Made by a program: the position numbers and the translations under genes | The notes under the pieces: model-generated | The model's database searches: none | Told to the model about the DNA's origin: nothing | What the model saw: the letters and a program-made list of their open reading frames with translations, nothing else | NCBI RefSeq assembly: GCF_000972845.2 | Contig: NC_040033.1 | Location: 3,934,241-3,998,240 of the forward strand | Length of the DNA: 64,000 bases | Direction of reading: 5' to 3' | DNA from: Larimichthys crocea | Taxonomy: Eukaryota > Chordata > Actinopteri > Sciaenidae | Shown here: positions 51,271 through 64,000 of the stretch, piece after piece | Layout of the letters: each line of letters begins with the position of its first letter | Numbering within the stretch: position 1 is the stretch's first letter

Positions 51271-54200
51271 CACAGAAACACACACTCTTCTCTCAAACAC
51301 AATGACAGATGGGATTTGACAGTTCACTTTGGGTGCCGCGCCAGGTGGGGATGACCTTTTAAGACAACTGGCAAACAGAGGGAGCGAGCGAGCAGGAAAA
51401 AGGGAGGAAGAAAGAGGGACAGAAAGAGTGAAGAATAGAGAGAGACTCCCACAGAGGGAGTGGGAGCGATTTGCTCTTTTAAACTGTGAATTGGTGGTCT
51501 TTTAGAAATACCACAGGAGGCCACAGTGTTGCATCTCACAGCCAGTCTAGTGGAACAAAGTACTTTCAGTCTCATTGCTCTGTTTTTGTTTCGGGTCCCT
51601 TTTATTCCGGTCTTTGTTCTATTCACAACACTCAACTCACTTTTAAAGGACCAGTCACTGTGGCAGGTGGATTCAAGGTCTCTACAGCCATTTGAAATGC
51701 ATCGTCACCAAAATCACCATAAGTAAATCATAACAAGGTGAAGGTTTCTTTATACCTTCAGGAACCATAAACATGGACCACAGAGACCGCCTAATAAAAC
51801 AAATAATACCAATAAGATAATAAATAGAAATCACGCTGTATACAGTAAGCTGCAGCCACCCTTCACCAGCACTTGTCTTGTCGAGCTAGCATTCTGTTTA
51901 AAGCATTTTCCTGGAAAACACTTGATTTGAGGCGACTTGTTTTCTCTCCTGTACTCTGAATGTGATGCGTGTGTTTATTTGTGTCTTTGTTTGGACATGT
52001 CCCTGACATATTGTGATGATGGGAGAATAAAAAAGTGCTAACACGTGGAAAATCCAACACAGTCCACTCCTGTGGAGCCAGGTTTGATATGTTTCACAGT
52101 GATGCTGAAGAGAAAAGGCGAGTGAGAAGTGCTGATGATCATGACATTTCTCATCACATGTTTGCCCTTTCCGTGGATGGCCCTCCACCATGACAAACAA
52201 AGGCTTTGTAAGTAGGCTCGTGGGACACTATTACAGTATGCTAATAAACACACTGATCTGTGATTATATTTCTCCTGTCCTGTCGACAATAACAATCTCA
52301 TTCGTTTGTGCAGCCTGATAGCGGGGATGACCAAATGAATCAGGGGGTTCATTCTCCTGTCCCCGCTGACTAAGCTGATAAAGTGGGGACACGGAGCACG
52401 GGCTATGCATGCTAAGCAGTGTCGGGATGGAGGTGTAACAGTGAGATTCACTGACACTGTAACTCTCCTTGGAGAATTGGCTGTACAGTGCTCCACCCTG
52501 AGGTTTAACTTTCTGCTTTAGCGCATAATAACAATTTACATGGAGAGAGAATGGGACAAAGTCAAAAGGGAGAGATGTGTTCAGGTGTTTATATCAACAT
52601 GTATGTCTATTGATTGGAATTACGACATATTTAATGAGATGAGTTCATGTCTTCTTGATTGTAAACTTACAAATGTCTTTTTCTGTCAATATATTGTTAG
52701 GTGCACACTGACTGCTTGCATATATTCATAGCTTGTTACTTCAGAACTCTTATAGCTACAGTAGATTGAAAGTACTGACGGGACATAAAATGAGAGAGGA
52801 TTAATGAATTCATTCATTCAAATTCTTTAGCACTTCCACAAACAAATAAAAACATCTCTGTGACTTCATTAAGAAGCTCAAGGACAAGTGCAGCACTTAA
52901 GCTGCTACTGTAGCAGCTCTATATTTGAGCAACATGCACTTAGTTGAAGTTGTCAAAGCTAACACTACTGAGGATTAAACATGCCAAACCTTCTTTGAAC
53001 TGTCTCTGTTTGTCATTAACACTGTGGAAACTAACGGACAACGCAGCAAAAACTATTTCAGGCAACTACAGTGAGCTCCAGAAGTATTTGCTCTGCAATT
53101 TCTGCTTCTGTGTTGTGTTTATGAAATGACTTTGTGAGGTCAAGCAGAACGTCAGTTTTCCCAGTGTCTCTCTAAATCTTTCATGCCATCTAATATTTGG
53201 AAAAGTGGGAGATTCCTACAGACTTAGGGAGAATAGAATATTTGAAATCAACAAAAGATATATTCAGCACACCTAAGGTGAAATCAAAACTAGAAAAGCA
53301 TGGAGAAAAATACAGCTCCTCACATTTATTCCAATACACATTAGCTCAGTCATCCCCAGTGGACAGTGAGGTATTGGAATAAGGTAGACAAAGACAAGAA
53401 GTGGCTGACAGCTCCAATAAGCCTGGACTGTGACAGCTGTGACAAGAAGTCCCAATGGCTTACACAACACACACTCACCCACACACTCTTGCAGATAAAG
53501 TCCTGCGACACACATTCCATTCTCAGATGTTTTTCGCTTCCTTTCACAGGTGTTTAAGCATGCATACACACAAAAGCGCAAACAAACAAACACATGGCAG
53601 TTCATTGATACTGCAGGAGGTCTAATGAGGTGTCCAGAGGGCTAACAATGGAACACCATTAGACAGGACAGAGGACATGTCACCTTCGGCTTAAACAAAG
53701 AACAGCACACGCCTCAGCTACAATTTGTAATGTGACAGTTAGTTTTCTTTTGGCCCAAAGCCTGTCTGTAACTGTGCCTCTGTTAACTTGGAGCATATGT
53801 GCATGTGCAATTGCTGTGTTGATGTAACACTGTACCAAATATACACATGCAGTTGAAGAGTTGAGTATTTGCCCGAGAACTAAAATCCCAGAACTTGCCA
53901 TTATGTTGCGACCTTTGACAGACTGCAGACAAGCAGAAATACCTCGACTGTGCCAGACACTAAAAAAGCCTCGAGCAGCTGTCTGAGGTGTTCTTTGCTG
54001 TTGCTTTCCTGTTGTTTTATACTTGTGTTGTCTCTAACAAAATAGTTAAAAATCCAACAAAGATGCAGTCTGAGAAGCCTGGAGAAAGGACATAAATAAT
54101 TAAGTATTCTTCTATTTGTAGCTAATCCAAAAACCTCTTTTTGCAGTCCAGCTACGCCTCTTGGCACTGCTCCCAACATTCAAAGATTCAGTTCTGATAT

Positions 54201-55329
54201 TTTCCCTCCTACAGAGCATGTTCCCCAAAACAAGTGAAAAGATGGACACTGTAGTGTAGTTTTAAACACAATGGTGTAGTTTAAACAAAAAGAAAAAAAG
54301 AACTTAATGTGGTGTAACATTTTCTGTATGTGACACAAACTGTGTGCACATATGTCAGAACATAAGGTTTTTATGTTGTTTAAGGGACTTTTGGCTTCAG
54401 CACAACACTTTTTATAGTGGAGGTGACTTAGCTGTCACAGTAATCACCAAATCCTTTTGGTAAGCAGCGGGACAGCATTCAGTTACAATGTCACTATCCC
54501 GAGATTATCCAGGAGACATGTCTTCGAGCTGAACTGTAGTCTCTGGTCCACATGGCTTTGTTCCATTCCAAAACTCAGCCCTGCCCACTTGTCTACTAGG
54601 TCTCAGTCAATGTGTTTTCTCTCCCTGCATTCTACACCAATACCATTTCTTCACCTTCAACTGTTCCGGCTTAAATGAAGGTCTGCTGATCAACACCACT
54701 AAAATGTGTAGAGAAAAAGATTAAAAGAACAAAACCAGAGCATCCAAAAATAAGGACAGAACAGGTGCTGAGTGAGAATCGAGAAAAGAGAGAGAGGCCG
54801 ACACAGAAAGCAATAAAAAAAATAATAACAGAGGAAGATGAACAGAGAGAAGCAGAGAGAAAATGGAGTAAATGAAAGAGCAGAGAACAGAGGAGAGTCT
54901 CCTGCGGAGTTTAACTTCTGGAAAATGAGTCAGTCTCGACAGGTGGCTCGACGAGAATCTCTGGACAGTATCCCAGCTCCCATGATGCTCTGCAGCAGTT
55001 CGTGACAGGACCGACATGACATGACACGCTGCTACGACGCTGACACGTCCTGTAAAGGTACTGAACAACCTCCGGCTTTAGTAGGACACACAGATCTACT
55101 CACACTGAACCGGCCAGGTGGTGCAACTATTTTACACACAGTCACACGCACACACACATACACACACACTGAGATGAGACAACCCACCCCGCAGATATTC
55201 CTACATGGATTGGTCTGTTTCCCAGTTAGTAAAGTTGTGTGCTAAGCAGTTTTCTAAGCAGGAAATACACTAACCTGAATAGAATACATTAAGAGGTGAT
55301 TTCTCATTGTGTCATACTGGGGAGGCCTG

Positions 55330-55333
<4 letters not shown>

Positions 55334-55384
<51 letters not shown>
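55334..55384. repeat. (GT)n-(AT)n microsatellite
   Basis: About twenty GT units passing into a short TA run. Confidence 0.97.
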
Positions 55385-56142
55385 CAGGTATAGGCCTATA
55401 GGGTTATTATTACTGTGTGTGTGTGTAGATGGAGTCATTCATTAATACATGAATGAACGAGAGACCTTGAGAACATGAGCATCTCCATGCAAGCTGCATA
55501 TGCAGATGGTCGACTCACAAGCCCATGGGAAGACACAGAAATATAAAAGCTCAGATGTTTTGTTTCTGTGTGGGCAAAGATTAGTACTTCAGTGTTTTCT
55601 CCATTAAAGCGACTAAAGTTTATTAAAAGCCTCCACAGTATCACCACCAGGACTAAAATCCTGTTGTCAAGTGAGAAGCTCCATTAGAGGCTGGGTGTCT
55701 TGCTCTACAAAAGAAAGTGTTTGGCCTCAAAAGAGTTTTTTTTATTATTATTTTTTTTCCAGTTTCTCTCTTTACAAACACAAACCTGCAAACCAGTGAA
55801 CACTCAACAACAAACAGCTAGAGTAGACTCAGGAGAATCTGTAAAACTGTCTCTATGTCCAGCTGTATGTGTACAGTATTTCTATTTCTGCCTTGGTTGC
55901 ATTACCCAGGATCTATATTTGGCTGAAGCATGTCTTGTTGCAGTGCTGCTCTGCTGGTATTTACCATGATATTTCTGCAGGGCTCAAGGTCTGGACCGGG
56001 GTCATGGATAATGACTGGGTGTAAATGGCAGCCTCAGTTTCCATTCCCTGGCGGCTCAGAGGAGCCGACACTGAGATAATCTCTCGAGAGGTTCTGTAGT
56101 CTCAAGAGGACTTGCTGTACTGACACCACTGCAGGTAATCGC

Positions 56143-56183
56143 GGTGTGTGTGTGAGTGTGAGAGAGAGAGAGAGAGATAGATA

Positions 56184-56223
<40 letters not shown>

Positions 56224-56235
56224 GAGAGAGAGAGG
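56143..56235. repeat. Compound (GT)n-(GA)n repeat
   Basis: A short GT run followed by GA dinucleotides with GATA and GACA interruptions. Confidence 0.95.
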
Positions 56236-58318
56236 CAGCTATTGATTTCCTCGTCACAGTGTTAAAGTTGATCTTATGGGTGATTTAGAAAGTTCAGGTG
56301 TGTGTATGAACTTGTACATGTTTGTGTGGAACGTTGAGTCAAGTCCTGAATTAATGTACAACAAGCTAGAGCTACATCACTTCTGACTGGTGGAGCCAAC
56401 CATGGATTCACACACATCCACACTGCTTCAGCATAACACAAGTGCTGTTACAGTAGACACAGTGGAACAAATTGCACAGAAGAATAGAAGCTTCTGGCTA
56501 TACCGTGGGGATGAGGGTCACAGGCTGCATGTGTGCATGTTTGTGTGTGTGTCAGTGACGGAGCACCTCGGTTCCTTCCCTGGTTCACTTCACTGCATCC
56601 TGAGATGAGCCCATGTCTTCATCCCTGACTGCCTCACTAACCCAATCTGGATTCGACCAACTCCCATGTGGGGTAACGAGCAAAATCCATTATGCAAGGT
56701 ATAAAGCTGATTGCATCTGAAGAGTGTGAAGTGTGAAGAGTTTAATACCAGAGCCAAGGAATTTATTTACTAACATTTCAGCAGAATTATGTTTCACAGA
56801 GATGCATTTACTGTAAGCCTCTACAGTATGTGTAGGATTTCTAACTTTGGCGACTCCTACTGGTGACAATAAAAAACACAGCCACACTGAATACTGAAAA
56901 TGAAGGCTAAAAACAACAGAGACTGCAAGACTTTCCATTTAAAAACTTTGAAACTGCCATCAGAGTCATTTAAAGAGGCTCTGATCACTAAAAAGTCTGG
57001 CGCTTTAAGTTAATTCTTAAAGAAACACGTGTTATTAGGAGATGTAAACCTTTGATCTGTGAAAGCTTCAAAGAACTAAAGTTGATGCTGAGAGCTATGG
57101 GTGTTGGCCTGTGACATCATTAGCTTTGCTGATGCAATCAGCTGACACACCAGGTATGTATCAGATGATTCTTGACACCTCTACCTGCTGCTAATGATGC
57201 TGAAACATATTTGATGAACAGTACTGTTGCAAAGTTGTTTAGCACTTTTTCCCTGTCAGAGGGACAGACAGAGTTGATCTGGTAAATCTAGACAGAGCTC
57301 CATTATCAGACATGTATCCACACCATAACCATCCAAGTCTGAAAAGTAACCAGGTCATACGTAAGCAGAGTAAATGACAGACCAATCAATGGCTGCTTAT
57401 TGTTGGGACCTTGAGCCCTCTCTGATTCAATTACCTGCTATGATGAGGAAGGGCAGCCAGGCAGGGAGGCAGGCAGGCCGAGCCCACAGCACTGCTGTGA
57501 TTAATGGGGCGAGGGCCAAGGAAATGGGTCATACAGACAGAGTGGAGGAGGACCAAAGAGAAGGAGGGGAAAGAGTGGAGAAAATAAAGAAAAGAGAAAT
57601 TACAGGCTGAGGGGGAAAAAGGAAAAGAGAAAGAAAATGAAAGGAATGAGAAGTATGCAACATGGAGAGAGAAAGAGATGAGAGATGTGAGAGAATATTT
57701 GTGGAGAAACAAGGAGAGATGAAGAGAGGGACAGAGTAAGTGAAGGTGTGGAGCAGACTGTGTGGCCTTAAACGCCCCGCTTATCCTTCATCTGTTGCTC
57801 TTTGAACTTTTACTTCCATGTGGTCCTCACTGCCCCTTCACGCCTGTCTGCCCCGTCTCTCCTACTTTTTCCTCTCTATTTGTTATAAGTACCATTTTTC
57901 TGTCTTCTCTACTCTTTGTTCCTATCCGCCTTGACTAGCCTTCCTTTCCTCCTCCACTCTTCCCTCCTTTCTTTCCTTTTCTTCTTCCTTTAGGTTTTTT
58001 CTTCGGTTTAGTTCCCTCCACTCTCCATCCTTTCCCATTTCCCCGTCTCACTTTAACTTTTATCTCTCTCTCTCTCTGTCTCAATGAACCTTCTGTCACA
58101 CTTCCACTGTCATGCCACCTGCCTTTCAAAGTCTGCCATTGATCACTTAGTGTGTGTGTATGTGTTGTGTGTGTGTGTGTGTGAATGAAGACGGAGAGGA
58201 AGCCTGCCAGCAGTGCTAAAAGGCGTTCAGTCAGACTGCAAACAGATTGAGAAGCCTTCCTGCCTGGGTGTGAATTAGAGCCGGACAGATTCAGTTAGCC
58301 AGTCCCTGCTGAGCAGGT

Positions 58319-58341
58319 ACACAAACAAACAAACAAACAAA

Positions 58342-58385
<44 letters not shown>
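58319..58385. repeat. (ACAA)n-(CA)n microsatellite
   Basis: About six ACAA tetramers pass directly into about 20 CA units. It lies 90 bases before the MITE-like element. Confidence 0.97.
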
Positions 58386-58388
<3 letters not shown>

Positions 58389-58472
58389 GTTAGTCCTGGA
58401 GGAGTTCCCCTCTCACGCCCATGGAAAACCATTTGTGATTGTCCTTAAGTCACCACGAGTGTCATCCTGAGC

Positions 58473-58763
58473 TAGAGCTAATTAGGAAATTAATCAATTA
58501 GTTGTCAACAATTAAAAATCACCAACTATTTCGATAATCAAATTATTACAAAATATTCTCTGATTTCATCTTCTTAAATGTGAACGTGTGTGACAGTGAA
58601 GTGAATATCTTTGGGGTGTGGACAAACACAGACATTTGTAGATGTCACCTTGGGCTTTTGAGAACACTGATCAACATTTTATGGAGCAAAAAACGAGTCA
58701 ATAAATCAGGAAAACGACAGACAGACTCATCAGTACTAAAGATAATCATGAGTTGCAGCCCTA
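58473..58763 (-). mobile_element. Degraded MITE-like repeat (GGGCTGCAACT end)
   Basis: Read on the minus strand it starts TAGGGCTGCAACT and contains ATCGATTAAT-like motifs near both ends. On the plus strand it carries AATTAATCAATTAGTTGTC followed by a CCAACTATTTCGATAATC-type stretch. From memory this layout matches a very common non-autonomous DNA transposon family of fish genomes that starts with AGGGCTGCAACTA. Both ends are diverged, and the interior carries no transposase. The identification is by recall of the consensus style and should be checked with a repeat library. Confidence 0.5.
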
Positions 58764-59069
58764 GTGTCATCACATTATTTCAAAGACACACCTACATTTA
58801 TTTTAAAACCGGCTAACGTTATATAGAGCGTTACAAATGGCCAAATCAATGTCTGTAATGTTGTTTGAATGGGAAGCCTCTCAGCAGCAGGAAGGGAAAA
58901 TAGATTAGTCTGATATAGATTAGCTGCTTGAGAATGAGCACATTTGTTTTACGGGGACGACATTTTCAAAGTCACTTTTGACATTCCTGCGTTAAATCAC
59001 AGATTGGTGGATTCATCACACTCCTGCTCAGCAGGTTTTACCCTGCACCTGATAAAAGTCACATTTACA

Positions 59070-59112
59070 AACTGTACATTACTAACATGTGACATGTTAG
59101 TAATGTACAGTT
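59070..59112. repeat. Near-perfect 43-bp palindrome (21-bp arms, 1-base centre)
   Basis: The left arm at 59070-59090 and right arm at 59092-59112 are exact reverse complements of 21 bases (arm AACTGTACATTACTAACATGT) around a single G. The sequence could extrude as a cruciform or fold as a near loop-less hairpin in RNA. It is not low-complexity, so chance origin is very unlikely; a palindromic duplication by template switching is a plausible cause. Confidence 0.97.
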
Positions 59113-62100
59113 ACTAGGATTTGAATCACCTTTGTTCCTTCTGAATATTTCACACATGAAAACTAAATGGCAGACAGATGAAATGAAGTTGTAGAATTCA
59201 TTAGGTTAAGGGTCAGTACAGTGGTTCTGCTCAGCACCATGCATGATCTCTCTTCATTGACTGATGACTTTACATCTTAAGCAAGTGAGCATGTGATACA
59301 ACTCCTACTGCGTGCAGGCTAGTAGTATCCAACAGCAGATTGAAGCATTTCATACCAACCCTTGCTCTACACCAAATGTTTGTTTGTCACTTGCAGCATA
59401 ACCAAAAGTAAGGTTGTTGTTTTAAATAGATTGTGCAGCTGTGTGCTCCTTCAACAGCCATGGCCGTCCAGACTTAAGGCCACATGATGCAATTCTACAA
59501 GGTTGAGCAGCCAAATTGAACTTATTTGGAAGTGTAGGCAGAAGATTTGAAAAGAGAATTGTTAACTTTGCTCTCTTATCCTAACAGGACAGTGTGAAAA
59601 ACCTGACCAGATATATCTCAGAGAGTATAGTGAAAGTACCTCAAATGGGATTGTTCACACTAGATAAACAAATCTACCTCATGTGCATTTGGTGTGAAAG
59701 ACTGCTTACAACATCCCATACTGTAGGTGACATTGAACATGTAGGACATAATTATCATCACCATGCACATCTCTGATCTATAGAACACACTGTGTAGTCC
59801 CCTTTGAACAGGGCTGGAGACAGTCTTTTGGTTGATACACACTGCTTCAATACACTGACAACATGCTTTCCTTCTTTGTGGGTCATTGAACTCACATGGA
59901 GGAAGCATTCAATCAATTTGAGGTATTGAGGCAGAGCCACAGAGCGGGCGGCTAAATTACAGTCCTGCAGGTTGAGTGCGTCACATGCTCCCAGACTCTA
60001 CTCTATTCCAGCCCATTTAACTGACAGAGGCAGGCACTGGCACTCCACACATGTGCATTTCTCACCAAAATATTACCATGCTGTCACGCTGAAAGCTGCT
60101 CCCCAATGACAAAAATCCTCTAAATTAAAATGGAATAGAGCAATTTGAATGCAAAAAGAAGACCATTTAAGACACGGGCTGCAAACAGGATAATGGTTAC
60201 TTGAGGTATGGAGTATGGCTGCAGGCCCAAACTGCAAATAGCCTAAATAAATCCCATTTCTTTTGTCTTCTTGCCATTCAAGCAATTTCTCTTGCTGATG
60301 AAGTGAAGTGCATAATATGTGTAGACAAGAACAAGCAGACAGGTTTAAAGCATGCTCTCTTCTTTCGCTACAGACTCATGTCTGGAGGAGGTGTTTGCAA
60401 AATTCAACTTGAGCTCTTTTAACTTCTATTAACACATCAAATACTGCTCTTTTATTCCAGTTGGAAGCAGTGACACGAGGAAAAGCAAGAAATTAAACAA
60501 TTAACACCTTCAGATGTCTCTGAAACACCCCCAGGCTGAAGCAGCCACGCGGTTAGATGAAGTGCTCTCCTCCGGGTCGACTGACTAACGCTCCTCTCTT
60601 CCCTCTCCCTCATTTCTGCTCATTTGTGTCCTATTTAACGAACACAGCCCTGCTGAGGGACTTTGCCAGAGGTGCATCTCTCACCAAAACAACCACAGTG
60701 TCACATAAGAGCCCAGCCCCCCTCCCGCCCCATGGCGCTTTCTCAGCAAAAAACATGTGGCACTGCTAAAAATACCTGCTTTTGAATCATTCACGTCATA
60801 CACTATTTAGAGAGCTCATACATAATCATGACCTTATACAAATATGTATCATCAGACTTTGACTAGCAGGGAATTCAATTAGTGTAATAACAGGGGCCAT
60901 GGGCTGAGCTGCTTTGCTATACTGTACATTAACAACCTGAATGAAGCAGTGGCATGCAGGGAAACTGAACTCTGATCAAAGCATCTGTGATACTTCTAGA
61001 AAAACATACATTAGTGGCTGTTTTCCCCAGTATATAATTAAGATTTTACACTCTAGTTCTTAAAACACAAGTCTTCCAGCTGGTTGCTACAAAGTTTGAG
61101 GAGCCATCGCTTTACTGAAATATGTTGATCCCCACAACTGCAACCACTGTATACCCGCTTATAAAATGTGTAGTGTTTGGGCAGCGCAGATGACACATAA
61201 GGGACACGGAAAATGTCGTGAACTATGTACTTGAGACTTTTTCTTTTGCAGTCAATCTTCAACAAATGGTGGCTTAAACTTAAACAAATGTATTGTCTAA
61301 TTCCATTAAAGAGGAGAAATGAAATGATATGAAATCACACCGTTACTGCCCAAGTATGTGCCTGCGGTCTCAGTACAGCAGAGAAATGTGAAAGTGTTTT
61401 ATGTGCTCATACAAATGTATTTCTTATGTACGTTCACATCAGAGAAGAGAAGAGATGAGGTCGCATACATAAATACAAACTCGGTCCTCCTGCCTTCTCC
61501 ATAGAGAGCTTCTCCTCCCGTTTCCTGTAAAGCAGCTCATTAAAGAAATATACACAGCCTACATTCCACTTAATGTAAGTCTATAATGGCATAACAAGTG
61601 TACTTTGATAAGTGGCTCATTAAAGAATGCCGTATAATTTGCAAAATAGCATCAGTTTCACATGGTGACGGACTTTAAGAGACAAAGCATGATTTTGAAT
61701 AATTATTTACAGTATATTTTGGATTATTTACAGTGAATGGACTGCACTTTTACTGTGACTTTCTACCTTAATGGACAAAGTGACTTCCATTTTGCCCACT
61801 CTACCTCTGGAGACAGAGCCACCCCACATTTACGTGGGTGTCCTGATGAAATATGCTGGAGGAAAACTGTTCCAGTGTAGGCTTCAGTGCCTCAGCAGGG
61901 AGAGGAGAGGAATGCACTGGCTTAGAAAAACTAACCAAATAAATCATTCTAATTAAGACCATTTTTTTGACACCCACATTCACAAGTTCACCACCAGGAT
62001 ACTAAGTAGTAGACTTGCATCGTCTCTCAAACTCTTTGCTACTAAAACACTTTGGAGATTATTACCAAATATTTTCTGGACTTTCCATACACTGCTTAAT

Positions 62101-63436
62101 TGGAACTGAATCTTGTCAAAGTAGCACAAAGTTCCCTGGAGCTCATGTTTAGTGGACCTCGACCATGATCACAAATTGGATCAAGAGAGTTCCTAAAAGC
62201 CAAAACAGGGTTTGACAGTTTGACTTCTTATTTTCATCATCAAAGCAAAACAAGAGCAGTTCAGAGAGTCCATGAGTAGCTGCTCAATGATCATGAGAAA
62301 AATAAATCATGACTAACTTTAAATAAAAAGTATGGAAATGCAAATCTAAGAGTCCTGGAAATACAGAAGACTAAAGCATTATCCATTTTTGATCAGTGCC
62401 GCATCTGTAATCTTACAGAGAACGTGTCATTGCGAGATAATCCAGAGGATTACACACATTCTGTTGTGTAACCTTATTTTTTTAGATACTTTGTGATTAC
62501 TTCACTATAAAATCAAAATAAAAGCAAGATTAAGGACAAAATAAAATCACATTATAGGCTGTATTTTAATCACATACAACAATGATCAGTCATTACTGAA
62601 TGCTATACATCACTACAGTTGTCTTTAATTGAACCAGTAAACATATTTCGCACAACACATACACAACACTTTTTTTAAATCAGAAAAAGTACATACAAAA
62701 GAATCTACATTTCATCTGTTCCTTTCAAAACCTCCTGAAAATAAACAGCCACTGGATCACTCTGAGACTGAATCACACGTCATGTTAAGCCATAAATAAA
62801 AACAACACCGTTTTCAACATTTTAAGCCTTCGACAATGTCAAAGAGATTACAGTATCACGGTCTCCCGTACAGAACTCAATGCCCGGGCCTCCAAATACC
62901 ATCAACACAATTCACCAAAAGTCAAACTTGTAACACAAGCGGCACTCGTTCTCTGGTAGATTTTAAGGGAACTGGTCCTACCGCTTTGCTGCTGGGAGCG
63001 GCGTTTGCCATCCATTGCTCCATTGGATCCCACTGTGGAGTTGGATGTGACATGCTGCTTCAGAGGAGAGGCAATGTGTGTGTGTATGTGTGTGTGTATA
63101 TGCCTGAGTGTAAGACAGTGTCAGTGTGTTTGCCCTCCTGTGTGTGTACGTAGATGTGTGTGTAGGACTGCCATGTATGGAGCTGGGTGTGTGTCAGGAA
63201 TATTGTATGAGATATGAGAGTTGCAATGGGCGAGCGCGTCGTGTATATCTTAGTCCTTAGCTAGTCGAGTGTCCCCTATAGGACCTGACTATAGTCAGAG
63301 CATCTATTAGCGTGTGTGTGTCCGAGCGTGCGATGAGACACGATCCTAGTTTATCTCTACACTGTTCTGTGGTCTGCTGAGTCCTTCATGCCTCTCCAAA
63401 CACTAAGTAAGACCTTGCTCTTGTTGGCACTCCTCC

Positions 63437-63474
63437 CCATCCATCCATCCATCCATCCATCCATCCATCCATCC
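63437..63474. repeat. (CATC)n tetranucleotide repeat
   Basis: Nine CATC-type tetramers in tandem. The Ser-Ile-His-Pro repeats they encode in one frame are a chance reading. Confidence 0.97.
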
Positions 63475-64000
63475 TTCCTTATCAGACTGGGTAATGTGTC
63501 ACTCACAGGTCAGCTGCACTCACGTCTATATAAAAAGCTCACAGAGAGGCAAGACCGAAAGAAGAAAGCCTTTCATGGATTGTTGAAATAAGTGATGAGC
63601 AAACAGTGCCGACGTTAACGAAGAACATTTAAAAGCAGCCGCTGCATTTACATTACAGCCTTTTACTTGTGGACCGAGCAACAAAGTCAGCATTAATGAG
63701 CCAGTGTGAACTCAGGAGGACACAGCACCATGTTCAGAGCAGGAAAAAGGGGACAGTGCCAGGAGCCATTCCACATGAGAGAGGAAATCTGCATGTGCTG
63801 TTGTTCAGGGTGTCAGATGTTTTATGGAACACTTAAATTATTCAGCCTTGTTTGCCTTTCAACATCTTCTTCTCTGCTCCTCTGAGGGGGGGAGCCGAGG
63901 GCCTGTCATCGCACTACCTGGTGCAATGCTGCCATCTACAGGTCTAAGCAGGCACTGCATGCACTCCTACAATAACATAATGGCCGCAGATTAGTAGTTC

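Larger units (their letters stand above)
38461..64000. other. Sequence upstream of ERG1b; no 1a exon found
   Basis: If the gene is arranged as in mammals, this is the intron separating the 1a-specific exons from the 1b first exon. I looked on the minus strand for the PAS-domain exons and for the exon ending near VTEKVTQ and found none. The content is repeats (listed), the 58.5-kb MITE-like element and the 59.1-kb palindrome. GC-richer patches at 46.3-46.4 and 47.4-47.7 kb were examined and gave no convincing exon. Confidence 0.5.

Noticed and set aside
63437..63474. CATC array considered as a CRISPR-like or satellite array
   Set aside because: It is a plain tetranucleotide microsatellite with no spacers.

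Overview
This window is vertebrate nuclear DNA, most probably from a ray-finned (teleost) fish. It has long stretches without open coding sequence and very dense dinucleotide microsatellites of the (CA)n, (GA)n and (GT)n types. It also carries fish-style interspersed repeats, GC-rich islands in an AT-leaning background, and spliced-gene signals (GTGAGT donor, polypyrimidine tracts). There is no prokaryotic gene organisation. Most open frames of 60-250 codons are readings through repeats or chance.

The one coding exon I can recognise is on the minus strand at 37414-37518. Its 35 codons end in RVRRAVRISSIVAQE directly before a consensus GTGAGT donor. That matches, by recall, the end of the 36-residue unique N terminus of the short '1b' isoform of the ether-a-go-go-related potassium channel (ERG1/KCNH2). 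The exon sits in a CpG-rich island that looks like an internal promoter. An upstream ORF in its leader ends by overlapping the ERG1b start codon as ATGA. None of the conserved PAS, voltage-sensor, pore or cyclic-nucleotide-binding exons was found. The window is therefore best read as the inside of a very large intron, with the 1a-specific 5' exons beyond the right end and the shared channel exons beyond the left end.

Layout: 1-14.2 kb is intronic sequence with simple repeats. At 14.25-14.6 kb a second CpG-rich island contains a possible minus-strand first exon (68 codons with a good ATG context), whose donor has the same phase as the ERG1b exon. 15-17.4 kb holds a long purine tract, a candidate C/EBP plus CCAAT cluster and a 14-bp minisatellite. 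19-19.4 kb is purine repeats. 21.3-21.9 kb is a probable solo LTR, followed at 22.2-23.9 kb by a decayed protein-coding relic I could not identify. 28.4 kb has a perfect 45-bp duplication, and 32.8-33.5 kb a second LTR-like element. 34-36 kb is microsatellite-dense. 37.4-38.4 kb is the ERG1b exon, its leader and a pyrimidine-rich flank. 38.4-64 kb is intronic with scattered repeats, a degraded MITE-like element at 58.5 kb and an almost perfect 43-bp palindrome at 59.1 kb.

No tRNA or rRNA gene, CRISPR array or intact transposase was seen. Family identifications rest on recall and need alignment to confirm.
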